This document shows, piece by piece, positions 53,290 to 64,000 of a stretch of 64,000 nt of DNA. The stretch covers positions 4,548,154 through 4,612,153 of the forward strand of contig JAINUG010000015.1 in NCBI GenBank assembly GCA_029706075.1, read 5' to 3'. A program made the position numbers and the translations under genes. The notes under the pieces were generated by a model, which saw nothing but the letters and a program-made list of their open reading frames with translations, made no database searches and had not been told where the DNA came from. Source of the DNA: Aldrovandia affinis (taxonomy: Eukaryota > Chordata > Actinopteri > Notacanthiformes > Halosauridae). Numbering within the stretch: the stretch's first letter is position 1; the number at the start of each line of letters is the position of its first letter.

Positions 53290-54956
53290 GAGCTTTCCTT
53301 GTCGCCTCCGGGCCTTGTCTCCTTTCCTAGGCATCGGCTGTGGAGGCAACACTGTTCCTAATGCGCGTGTTCCTCAGATCCTCCTGCCGAAAACGACTAC
53401 CTCAAAATTGACCTTTCCCGGCGTGAAGCGCAGTGCGTTTGCTCAGCTTTCATGCATATGTATGGATCCTGCTGAACTGGAACGGTCTCTCTGCTGGAAA
53501 GGCCTTGATGTTGCAGAGACAGGAGCGTCTCAGCTACGGGGAAGCTTCAGGAGGTGAAACTGCTTCTACAGAAGCTGAGAAACCCAGTGTTAGGCTGCCT
53601 CTACACTGAATTCTGAAGAATTGTGTAAAGAACCTATCCCACCACAAGGGCAAGCATTGATAGTTTAAGCACAGGCAGCGATAGCTAGGCAATGGGTAGT
53701 ACATTGCCATGATCTATAGCATTTTGACAGGGATGGCACATTCTTTTTGCAAATGACTTACAGTTCTTTCAGTCTTCGAGTGTGTACTTGCGCTGGCAGC
53801 ACAGGAGATAAAGTCGTAATGCGTCATGCAATAATCACGCCATGAAAAGACAGTTGTCATCCTTTTTGTAATTTTCCATGGAAGATTGTTTACCATCTTT
53901 TTCTGGAAATGTCACGTCCCTCAATTTGGAATCTTCAGCAGGGCCTGGCGTACGGCAATGCTCTGACAGGTGAAATATCGCACCTCATCTATCCCTTGGC
54001 CGAGACGCGTGGCCACCTCCTCCCCACGGTAAACAATGATTTTCATGGCATGCTGCTCTACTGCCGTGCTGCCAATTTGAAGGCCCCCTTTCGGGAAGGA
54101 GGGCCGTGATGATCCTCTGACTGGGGCTGGGGTCATTTTAGGGCATCATCATCAAAATGCGCCCTCTAACTCCCCGTTCTTTGACAAAACCCTTTCATTA
54201 AAATGCCCGAAATCATGCAGTGTATAATACACTAATAATTGTTTGTGGATGTGTGACACTTGGTTCAAACCTCTTCCCCACAGCTTTAATAAAATCACGT
54301 GTCATCCCATTCCATTATAAACCTTTGGTGAAAGAGGGCTAGAATTGCCCTTCTCAATGCTGATTCAGATGCAAGCTATTTCAGCTGTTCGTAGAGAAGA
54401 TAATTTATTCAAATGGAACATCAGAGATGAGAGCTTGGATGTTTTTTTTGTTTGTATCATTTGGCCTCTGTTCGCCTTGAAGAGGCGTATTTAAGCAGAA
54501 GAGAAGCCCAGGGATCCAGTGACACAAATGACAGGTGGGAGATGAGTTGAACGCTTTAATGGGCACGGGGACACGGCGGTGCAGAAAAATCCGTTATGGA
54601 AAGAGAGGGTGCGCCGCTGCGGCTCTTTAGGATAACAAGCCACGGGGTGCGCGGATCGAGCGGTTCTGCTCCACAATGTCATCGGTGAACTAAATAAAGG
54701 GGGGGCAGGAAAAAGGCCCCAGGGGATTGTGGTGGGCGTGCGGGCGGGGGGATGGGAGAGCATTGCCTGACGTGGCTGTCAGTACATATAAACACCCTCC
54801 GGGGGAACACAGCTGTGGCCGTCTCCTTGAGCCAGGCACTCTGGCCCCTTCAGCTGTGGCTCTCTCCTGCGGCACCAGGCGTGTCATACTGGGACACTGA
54901 GCGAGCTGTTCCTCATTGCTCTCATCTCGTCCCTGCTTTCACCCATCATCCGGGTG
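53290..54956. other. Intergenic, no gene recognised
   Basis: No coding signal or clear repeats. 53900-54180 and 54480-54760 are complex and non-repetitive, for example with AATAATTGTTTGT near 54233, and could include regulatory sequence. Confidence 0.4.
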
Positions 54957-56060
54957 TTCTACATTCATAAGCATTCATAGTGTACTTCCTTTGTAACTCG
55001 TGGAGTGGACACATAGGCAGTCCTTACGCCAGTCAATTTCTCACACAATTTCTCTGGCCTGGCAGCAAGGAATTACCCTAGGCCTGGCAGACACCCCAAT
55101 CCAGACGTTGTGGCACCAGCCGGACAATATTGGGTAAATCGCGAACTAATCCTCGAAATGCTGATTTCCATCAAGGTGTCGATGGTGGCCTCTCCGTGTT
55201 TGATTGGCAGCTGCGGTTTGATGGCCCAATCGTGGGCGGGTGTGCCAACAATATCATCACCTACTTTAACACTTCGCTCTGATGGTATAGACTTTGGATA
55301 ACTTCAACAGACACACTCTTTGTAACTATAACATTAACATTAATGAGCATACTGCACATCCTTCATAATCATAACACTGATATTCATAAACACTGTGCAC
55401 TTCCCTTATAACCATAAAATTGATATTTCTAAGTATAGTGCACCGCCCTTATAACCATAATATTGATATTCATAACAGTACAGTACCCTTAAAACCATTA
55501 CATTGACATTCATAAGCAGAGTGCAACTTACAATAGACAATTTTATCATATGGCAGATGCTTTCATCCAAAGCAAGAGTGCATTAGCATAGCTAGAAATC
55601 ACCACGAGAGCTATCAGAACAGTAAGCTCCCAGCCTAATCATTGTCATTGCCGAAGATCGTGCCACAAAGCCTGTAATAACAAAAGGTTACTTTTTATTT
55701 ATTTTATTTCATTTTTTTTATTTTTGAAATGTTTTCAGTGAGTTTTTAATTTTTGCAGAAGATGGCTAGGGATTCTGCCGTCCCGACCGAGTGGGGGAGG
55801 TCATTTCACCATCCAGGGACGAGGCCAGAGACGAGGAGGAGCCGCGAGGAGCCACGAGGAGCGGCTAACAGGGTTTGCGCAGCTTGCCAGAGGGGGCCGA
55901 TCGGAGAGGTGAGGTGTAGGGCGTAGTGCACTACCCTTATAACCGCAGAGCACGGCATTCGTGGTGCATTACCAGAACACCAGAACTATGCCACGCTACA
56001 TTCATAATGACAACATACTGAATTTATAACCAGAGCACGTTACATCCATAACCACTTTGA
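54957..56060 (+). repeat. Degenerate ~43-bp minisatellite, interrupted
   Basis: Units with the pattern CCTTATAACCATAA.ATTGATATT-CATAA-(C)AGTGCAC. The best run is 55318-55528 with five units of about 43 bp. A related string appears at 54957-55000, and further fragments at 55925-56060 resume after the interruption. The array is old and diverged. Confidence 0.7.
55530..55925 (-). mobile_element. Interspersed repeat(s) inserted in the 43-bp array
   Basis: 55545-55580 (ATGGCAGATGCTTTCATCCA and following AAGCAAGAG) is the reverse complement of the fish SINE tail GATAAAAGCGTCTGCTAAATG, diverged. 55755-55925 contains AGAAGATGGCTAGGGATTCT and GGGAGGTCATTTCACCA, which I recall from a common but unclassified fish repeat. 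Minisatellite units resume directly after 55925, so this block was inserted later. I cannot tell whether it is one element or two. Confidence 0.5.
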
Positions 56061-57603
56061 ATTAAGATCTTCACTGCACTTTTTGTGGGGCCAATCGCAT
56101 CATTCTGAATCCATGGACACACCAGCCAGTCGTAATCATGAGTGATCACACCCCCGCCTCATATATAACCATAGTCCAAAACAACCACAACGGACTACAT
56201 TTATTGCCACAATGCACTCCACTCCATGCTGGTATATTGAAACTAACATGCTGTGCACGACAGCCCTTGACTCATAATATGCTCATCACCACATCTCATT
56301 AGCTTCATGGAACAACTGAACTACCCTGAAATATACAGCCCAACCTCCCAATGGTGCCTGCACTGCCTGTTACATATAATTGATAGCAAGGTTTACTATT
56401 TAATGCTGATCTCCTGAGTGAAACATTGAGAAGCAGTTTATTAACAAACAGTTTTGGTCCCTGAAAAAATAATAATGCTGCAGCTTACAAAAAATATGTT
56501 AATCATTTTATATTGTCTTGATCAAATTAATTGACAATTTCACAAGACACCCATCTAATCTTGTCAAGGGAAACAAATACATGTATTTTATGTGCAGTAT
56601 AAATGTATTATAGATATTTCCCCAATGTTCATGTAGGTCATAGGAGCAACACGAAAACATAATTTATGATAAAATAATTGAGAAAAGGTAAAACTACATC
56701 AAATTAAAGCTTTTGCTCTGTGGGAAACAGATACTGGTCTCAGATCTAAATATAAAATGTATATATATTTTTTTTCTCTCACTAACTTGGAGACATCAAT
56801 CAGTATCGTCAAATCCAGAGTGTGGGAGAATGTTATGTGTTGTGGCTATCATTGCTACAAAAATAACATGAATATTGTAGAAATATATCAAAAGTTTAAA
56901 TCTTGCCGAGCATTTCTATCATCTGTGCTGAGGTGGAACCCCTGGGAGAGTGGAAATGTATTAGCTGTCATCTTCAACGTCTTGCCATTCGTGAGAATCA
57001 TACTCTGTGGCCAAGCAGAACATTTTAAAAGAACATGCAAATGATTTATTTTTCTCTTTTTTTTAAAACATAATCTTTCAGTGCGAAATAGGTTTGTGTA
57101 TTTTCTTGCCAAACAATTGGCCATGGATATTTCATTTATGACAATAATTTTCACCTGACAACCTTATGACTTTAGTCCTTACTGAGTGAATTCAAGACAC
57201 CTTTATAATGAACGCTAAAACCAAATAAAGGATTGATACTGAATACTAATAACTGTTGGAATATATGTTTGTTCGCAGTGGTTTAGTGGTAAAACAATAG
57301 GAGGGTAAACTATAAGTCAATGTTATTGCATGAGGGGGGGTATTCCATTTTTTTTTTTTCAAGAAAAATATTCATCAAACAATGTAATGCTTGCATGATG
57401 TACTGCTGCATTGCCACATCATTAGACAATTACTTGGAATCTTATTTTGAGTCCCCTAGATCCGTGTTCAGATACATAAGAAGTTCTTAACAAGACATCT
57501 CTTATTTTGGCCTGTTTGCTGATTCGCAAGACAGTCATTTGACAAAAGCTCAAGGCTATGCTGCAAGCTAACTATTAGTGCTGTATGATGTTGCAGTAGT
57601 ACT
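56061..57603. other. Intergenic, AT-rich, no gene recognised
   Basis: Only short chance reading frames; no repeats recognised. Confidence 0.5.
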
Positions 57604-57611
57604 GTATAGTG

Positions 57612-57841
57612 CAGGGGTAGACAACCCTGTTCCTGGAGTTTCCAGAGCCGTTTCTTGCTTTTGTTCCAACTGAACTGCTAACTATGTAACTGGATTAATT
57701 ATTAGGCTTAATGAACGCAGGTGACCACGTGCGGGAGGCACTCAATGTTTCACCATTCAGACTCTGAATATTCAGTTGCTTAGGATGGAACTAAAACCAG
57801 AAATGTCTCTGGCACTTCAGGACCAGGGTTGCCTACCCCTG
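57612..57841. mobile_element. hAT-type MITE, 230 bp, with 8-bp target duplication
   Basis: The ends are CAGGGGTAGACAACCCTGTT and, at the right, ...AGGACCAGGGTTGCCTACCCCTG, forming imperfect terminal inverted repeats of about 27 bp. The flanks are GTATAGTG (57604-57611) and GTATAGCG (57842-57849), an 8-bp duplication with one change, as expected for the hAT superfamily. No ORF, so non-autonomous. Confidence 0.9.
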
Positions 57842-57849
57842 GTATAGCG

Positions 57850-59239
57850 AATTTAGTTCAGTCTATTGTGATTGAGTCACAGGTCATAGTGGTTACAATG
57901 CAACACTGAGTTTAATTCAGACTCAAATGAATACGTTTCTTAGATCTATGATAAACACAAAAACCTGACAATAAAATATATATTAAGGAAAATTGTATCA
58001 AAAGCAGTTGATTATTAGCAGACCATGCTTCCTCTATGAGACTATATCTGGTTTGGGTTCTACATTGTCAATTGACTGAGTTAATACACATGCTAATTCT
58101 GGTGTGGCTACCGATGCTATGAGACAATATTAATTGATAATAGTCTTGCTCTCACTCACCAATCAACATAGCTCTGCAGCTTTTGGTTTTAGAAACACAA
58201 TTTGTAATGGATGCATATTTGGGACATTAATAAATAATACCAAGAATTTGTTGCCAGCTCATTGATCAAGGATGTTAACGGGGAAATGAAGTGAGCAAAT
58301 GCTATTCCATTAATAAAAGAGGTACTTGCATTTATGCAGGACTACAGCTCTGTTTGTTAGACACGTTGGAAAATTAGCATTACATAAATAGAATTGTAAT
58401 GCCAATGCTCAAACTGTGCATGTGTGCCAAATGTGGATGTTTAAATACGGATTTATTTTTGTAACTATGTGGATGAATTGTGAGCAATTGTGACAAAACC
58501 CTCTGAGTGGTAGAATGGCTATCCACTGTCACTAAACAACCATTTTGACCAAAGCCAAGACTGATTACAGTGAATGGTGAGGGGTCGAATTGACAAGTAC
58601 ACCATCAGAAAAAACATGAAGTCGGTCAGTTGATAGTGTTACGCCTCATCTTGATGCAGACCACACACCTCTTGGGAGGGGAATGCGTGTAATCACTTTA
58701 CTTCGAACGCGGATTGATTCATTGTTTAGCCTGCCCCACCGGGCCCTTGAGCCCTGCCCTGTGTCACAAAAAGACCAGATCCTGTTACTGTCCAGCTGTG
58801 TGAAAGATCCGCCCACGGCCTCACATGCAGCAGCATGCGTCATATCATTGCCATGTCAGTCTCATATCTTGTATTTGTATCCTGGACATGTCTTTTACAC
58901 CTGCTAGGCCAGGCTAAACTTGACACTACCACAAAATGTAATTTACTGATGATCTTTCTCTCATTAAATGTGACTTATTAATTATGATTAAGAGATCAAT
59001 AATTGTCCCTGTTACTACCACAGGTAAAGGAACTAACTGACTATGATGACCCGAAGACAGTTTGTCTTCTCTTTTAAATTCCATCCATATTCTGTACTAA
59101 ACAGCATGACGACAAATGCATTATTGATATTCTGTGAGGAATAACTGGACAGCTAGAACAGGACCCATGATTTAATTCCCTGTTCAGCCAGATGATACAT
59201 TTACAGAGTAGTTTGCCTGTTCCTTGTACCCCATAGTAA
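57850..59239. other. Intergenic, no gene recognised
   Basis: AT-rich; no coding signal or recognised repeat. Confidence 0.5.
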
Positions 59240-59400
59240 AAGCTAACTATAAAGGAACTTGACTAGTAATCAGAAGGCTAGAGATTTGAAACCTGGGTGG
59301 GGCAATGCCATTGTATCTTTGAGTAGGATACTTAATCTCAATTGCTTCCCAAAACATATGTTTCAATACAAATGGAGGAAATACAGTATATATGTGGAAG
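59240..59400 (+). mobile_element. tRNA-derived SINE fragment
   Basis: GACTAGTAATCAGAAGGCTA then AGATTTGAAACC (degenerate B box), GGGGCAATGCCATTGTATC, TTTGAGTAGGATACTTAATC and AATTGCTTCCC follow, in order, the body of the common fish tRNA-SINE (TTGAGCAAGGTACTTAACC...AATTGCT). The 3' tail is missing or diverged. Confidence 0.7.
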
Positions 59401-62021
59401 CTATTGTGTGTAATTTACCCGAGACAAAGATGATTACTATCTGTGTGGCAGCCAAGGGCAGCCAAGAATGGATTGTCAGGTCTCTGTATGATGTGGTCAG
59501 CAGTATCTTCTGTCTTTCACATTCCAGTTCTTCCATTCTACCAAACCCAGCCCCTGGGTTTGCTGTGGGCATAAACCACCACACAAACAGAATCACAAGA
59601 TAAGTATGTAATTTCTTTTCTTACCTTTTTTATTATTTTTGTCTGCTTTGTGGTCACAGACCTCCAGCCCATGAATTAGACCCGTTTGACAAACAATGTG
59701 CAATCTCTGGCCATCCTAATTTAAATGTTGGCTTTACGGTGTGCGCGCATGTTTGTATTTGTGTTTGTGTCTGTGTGCATGCATGTTCGAAACTAGATCT
59801 TGATAAGTTTGTCTTTTGTCAATGTATTCAGTTCATACAGAGACAAATAGATGTTTGCAAATTCACGAGAATGTAAAGTCTGGATGGATGATCTATCATT
59901 CTACCGCATTTAGTTGTGACAAGCAATGCGGCATTGCACTAGGGATGAGATCACCGTTTTCTGAGTGTGTGCTCTCATTGCGCACTGGGTGCAGGGGACT
60001 TGCATGTCCCATATTTTATTAACGTACAGCTTTTTGTCCTTTTTTTTCCAAAAAGAAACAGAGCAAGTCAACAGAGAGGACAGATTAACACCAAAGTTAC
60101 TCTTGTAAGAAACCGCTAGTCAGATTACATGTAAATTACACCCATTATATGTGACATATAAATCTAAAAGTTTTTTATGGCTGGACTAGAATACATGCTA
60201 ATTAGTTTTTACCACAGCGCTTATATTGTACAACAATATTTTTGTTACTAATTATAACAGCAATTATCCCAAAGGCGTTTCCTCGCCACTGCCAACAACA
60301 AAATATGTAAAAAGGATCAATTTGTAATTCAAAGTGCCCCTTACAGCCCTAAAATAATTTGATATTAGACTAATGGCCATTGATCGAAGTCACATAATCT
60401 TTCCTGCTTTAGTGAAACAGATAAGTGGGGAAACAGCCTTATCCAGCCAATCCTCTATATGTCAAGTGAATGGCAGGAGGAGGTAGGTGTCCCCGGAGAG
60501 CCGGGCACCAAATCAGGCCTGGAGATGTGCCCTTGAGGATAGCCTGCTGTGGGGATGGATGGCCACAGTCACGTCCATAAATCCAGAGCCTTTCTAAACA
60601 TCCCATCCATCATACTGGGCCTCAGCTCTTCCCAAAGCAAACTCCCCACACGCACATGTGGAGACGGGCTGGGGAGAAGTGGAGAATGGGGGAGTTGTTT
60701 TTTTTAGCACCTCTAAAGTGAGACTGTACCCCTTGATTTTACCTGCCAATTTCTGTATCCATTGGAGAGAAGAAGAAAAAAAGAAAAGAAACAGGCCTAT
60801 ATAGCCTAGATTAATTTTCTATTGCCATACATTTTACAGCTCCCTTGATAACCACATTCGCCTGGGTTCCTCGCTTCCTTATTGCTGCCTCCGCCGCAGC
60901 ATGCTGTAAAAATCATTCACTTACATCTGGAATTAGATTATGGTGCTCAGAACACCATGCATTACTGTCAACACCTGTCTCCCCGGATAAGCAGCAAGTA
61001 CAGACACAGGAAGTCTTATAAACATAGCTCTGGTCTAAAAGGTGTCCTTTCACATGCAGAACGTGATCATGTGAATAATTCAGTTTTTTGTTGTTTTGTC
61101 ACACCTCCCTTCAGAAAGGGGAAGATTGATTGATAGGGAGAGGACATGAGGAAGAATTCGGTTTCCAATACTGGGAGAATTTTCATTTCGGGCCATTTCA
61201 CCATTTCAGTATTAATTCTGATATCTCTGAATCAATCTTAATTAGTGTTTAAGTTCTCCTTGTAGAATACATAAAATGTCTGTCCAACATAGTGCGTCTG
61301 AAAATTTCACCACTGAAGGCTTAGGGAAGTCATCACTGCCCCCCAGCCCTCACACAGGGTATTGCAACCATTTTAGCTCTGGGATTTGGGCCACCTTCAA
61401 GACAGTACACAGCCCGCCTGATATTGCTTTTTCTCGAACAAGTTTATCGTATTTCAGGGGCCTGTCAGCAGCCTCTGCGTTTTTGTTGTCTCTGTTGGTT
61501 TACTTGTTGGTTTACAATGTTTCATTTTTGCCTAGACCCGACTTTAACTGACTGGTCCTACTGACTATGAGACGCCCTTATGTCTGGCAGTGATGAGACA
61601 CGGAAGGCCTAATGCAAAGCATCTGATCACATAAAAGCTTCTCAGTTACAGCAGGAGTTGTATAAGAAATACTATTTGGTGGTGAATGACCTTTTGCTGT
61701 TGGTAAATGATTTGTTGTTGTCTTGCCATGTTATACACCTTTCTCATGTGTGAAACAAAAGCCAATGCTCTGTGGGCATTATATATTGTATAGCATATTG
61801 TTTCATTCCCAGCTCACCATGCTGCATAAAGTGCCGTTAGGTTTTCAGACTATGCAAACTGCTCTACCCCTCTCTTGGCCTCTCACCACCTCCTCCGCCC
61901 TTGCTGGCACCTCCGCATGACTTAACTCCCAGAGTGGGTGGGGTAGGGTGGAGCGGGGTTAAGGTGGGGGCCCGCCTTGACAGCAGGTGGGTGGTGGCAT
62001 TGATCCACTGCTGCTCTGCCA

Positions 62022-62052
<31 letters not shown>

Positions 62053-64000
62053 GGAAGACGGTGGTTACCTGCCCTTCTGGCACCCTTGTGCTAATTAGCT
62101 CATCTTCACGCACGGCTTGGATGAGCTTATTACCTCTAATCCTGTCAATATGGTGCCTTTATGGACAACACACTGGCCGTAGGTTCTCACACTCCGGTAC
62201 CTCCCTCTGAAAGAGCAGCCACCACTATATATGGGCGTGTGGATTTTTGGAGGGGATACAGAGTGCCTTTGTGAAATCCTCACATTATAGCACAATCGTA
62301 GCTGCATTTCGCAAGTTATACCCGTTAGAAAAAATATAATGTGAAAAATATACACAGCAAATTGTAGATCTCACAGTACCAGAAAAAGGAATACTAAAGA
62401 TCCCAATTTGCAGTCTCGTTTGAAATAGATAAATGGGAAGACTTTCACGTTGCCAAGAGCTGATGCTGTAAAAGAAAACTGCAAAATGCAATAAATTGCT
62501 GGATTATGTTGAGCAGTAGCATCTAGTCATTTTAGAAATTGGTTGGCTGTGAACACCCTAGACAGTGGGCTACAGTGTTGCAGTGTGCTGCTGAGGTCCA
62601 GCCTCCCACATACCGATAGCATGATGATGCTGTCCTCTGGAAAGGCTGGGAACATTGGTTCATTTCTGTGTTTTTCTGTTTTTCACCAGGCTTCACCACC
62701 TCTCTGAGTAATGGGATGATGCAATGCTTATGCAACGGCACTGCAAAGTCATACACCACGGCCCTTCATCAACGGCCAATTAAAAAAACTATGCAATGAC
62801 AAAAACATTAAATCAATACCAAATATCTGTTTATTTTTCTAAAAACATGCATGGATATAGTGATGCATTTATTTTGATGCTCGGTATATACAGTACACCA
62901 GATTCATGTTGGATGTATATAGGCCTATATAAATATATATTTTTTAATTATATATATATATATGCACAGATACACACATCCCTATCACAGCTCTTCCTCC
63001 ACCCGCACAACCCCTTCTTGTACTGATCTATGACATATTTGTATTTTAATACACCCTTTTCCATCTTGCCAAGATTCTACATTACTTTTTTAAATTCATT
63101 TCAAATGCACAAAAGGTACTAATTACTATACTTTGCGATAATTGGTTTTGATCACATTCCGCAGATGAAGTCAATCATTACAATCTTTCTAATAAAATGA
63201 CTCATGGTGTAATATTTCTTGATAAGTAGCAGTTTACATACTAAAAAATAAATACAAAGACATCAACAATATGCTAATCCCCCTGAAATGGTATGGGAAT
63301 ATACAGTACATTCATCCCAAATGTGTTGTATACTCACTGTATTGCGAATGAGAGGAAAAAAAGATTACTGAACATGAAACCAGGAAAAAACAGTGTACAG
63401 TTTGACAAATCAGGCAAACAAATTGCTTCAATGAAGCCAAAGCAAAGGGGAAAAAACACAGTAGAGTACACTTTATTAAACCCCGGGGGTAAACTAGTTT
63501 GTCACCACAACGAAAAACAGGCGAGTCAACAAACACAATACAAATTAAAGATAAATCTACTCAGTGCACAGCCCTAAAGCAGAAACAGAAGTGAGACTGG
63601 AGATGTCATTAACATACAGCCAATGCAGTCAAAGTTAAAATAATACATAAACAGAATTATAAAACATTTTCAAATGATTAAACATGTTCAGGTTAAAACA
63701 AGATAGGGTACAGGTTTAAAAACGTGCTCCCATGCATTAACAACACTGTGAAAGACATACAACAGCTTTGGAAAAGGGCGAATTGTAATTCTAGCTCGCA
63801 TTTTCACAAAAACGACCCTTCACTCTAGGCTCTTCAACAACACCTGTATTTACTTCCTGTATGTTGGCATTGCCAACAGGTGTGAACCAATTCATCAATG
63901 AACAATTCGCTCGTTATCCGTCCTCACAGACTGCCATCTCAACTGGCAACACACTTGAATACATTCAGGTGTGCATTTCATGGAGAAGCAAGCAATTACT
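59401..64000. other. Intergenic, no gene recognised
   Basis: AT-rich. There is a short GT microsatellite (62026-62053) and AT-repeat sequence (62927-62963). 60380-60680 and 60840-61060 are more complex and might include regulatory sequence. No RNA gene or coding frame is supported. Confidence 0.5.
62026..62053. repeat. (GT)n microsatellite
   Basis: About 13 GT units following TTTCTGTG. Confidence 0.9.

Overview
The window is nuclear DNA from a vertebrate, almost certainly a ray-finned fish. It holds one recognisable protein-coding gene, on the + strand: xylt1, encoding xylosyltransferase 1 (XT-I), the Golgi enzyme that starts glycosaminoglycan chains on proteoglycans. Ten coding exons lie between 2499 and 27907, all with GT/AG borders and matching phases. 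They join to exactly 2511 nt (836 residues plus a stop). The first exon, with the start codon, cytosolic tail and membrane anchor, is not seen and is assumed to lie upstream. Exons are numbered here 2 to 11 on that assumption. The fish assignment rests on fish-type Tc1 elements, tRNA-derived fish SINE sequence, hairpin MITEs and very dense dinucleotide repeats. I cannot name the species.

Layout. 1-2498 is the end of intron 1, rich in GT, CT and CA repeats. 2499-27907 is the gene body, GC-rich, with nine introns of 0.8-4.6 kb. Several introns carry repeats pressed against their splice sites: a 22-copy AATAAA-bearing minisatellite (3094-3671), two copies of an unnamed CA-cored element (5508-6305 and 7588-7918), a CCAAT-bearing tandem repeat (8575-8675), an inverted repeat (13236-13332), and long CT tracts feeding the acceptors of exons 7, 8 and 10. 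27908 to about 31615 reads as a long 3' UTR with several poly(A) signals; the distal one at 31591 is best supported.

From about 31.6 kb to the end no gene is recognised. This AT-richer stretch looks like an intergenic desert. It contains two dead Tc1 elements (34124-35080 and 42552-43905, the second with a nested SINE-like insertion), a near-perfect hairpin MITE (41087-41203), a hAT-type MITE with 8-bp target duplication (57612-57841), SINE-like sequences, a 5S-rRNA-derived fragment on the minus strand (about 49553-49680), a degenerate 43-bp minisatellite, and complex low-repeat blocks that could be conserved enhancers.

No new multi-gene system was found. The points most worth checking are changes at usually fixed XT-I positions (K362 to Q; both described DXD motifs altered to EDD and EWD), the AATAAA minisatellite just inside intron 2, the stem-loop beside the exon 5 donor, CpG-island/TATA candidates for internal promoters in introns 2 and 10, and a cluster of Pumilio motifs in the distal 3' UTR. 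Human residue numbers and family facts are recalled, not looked up.
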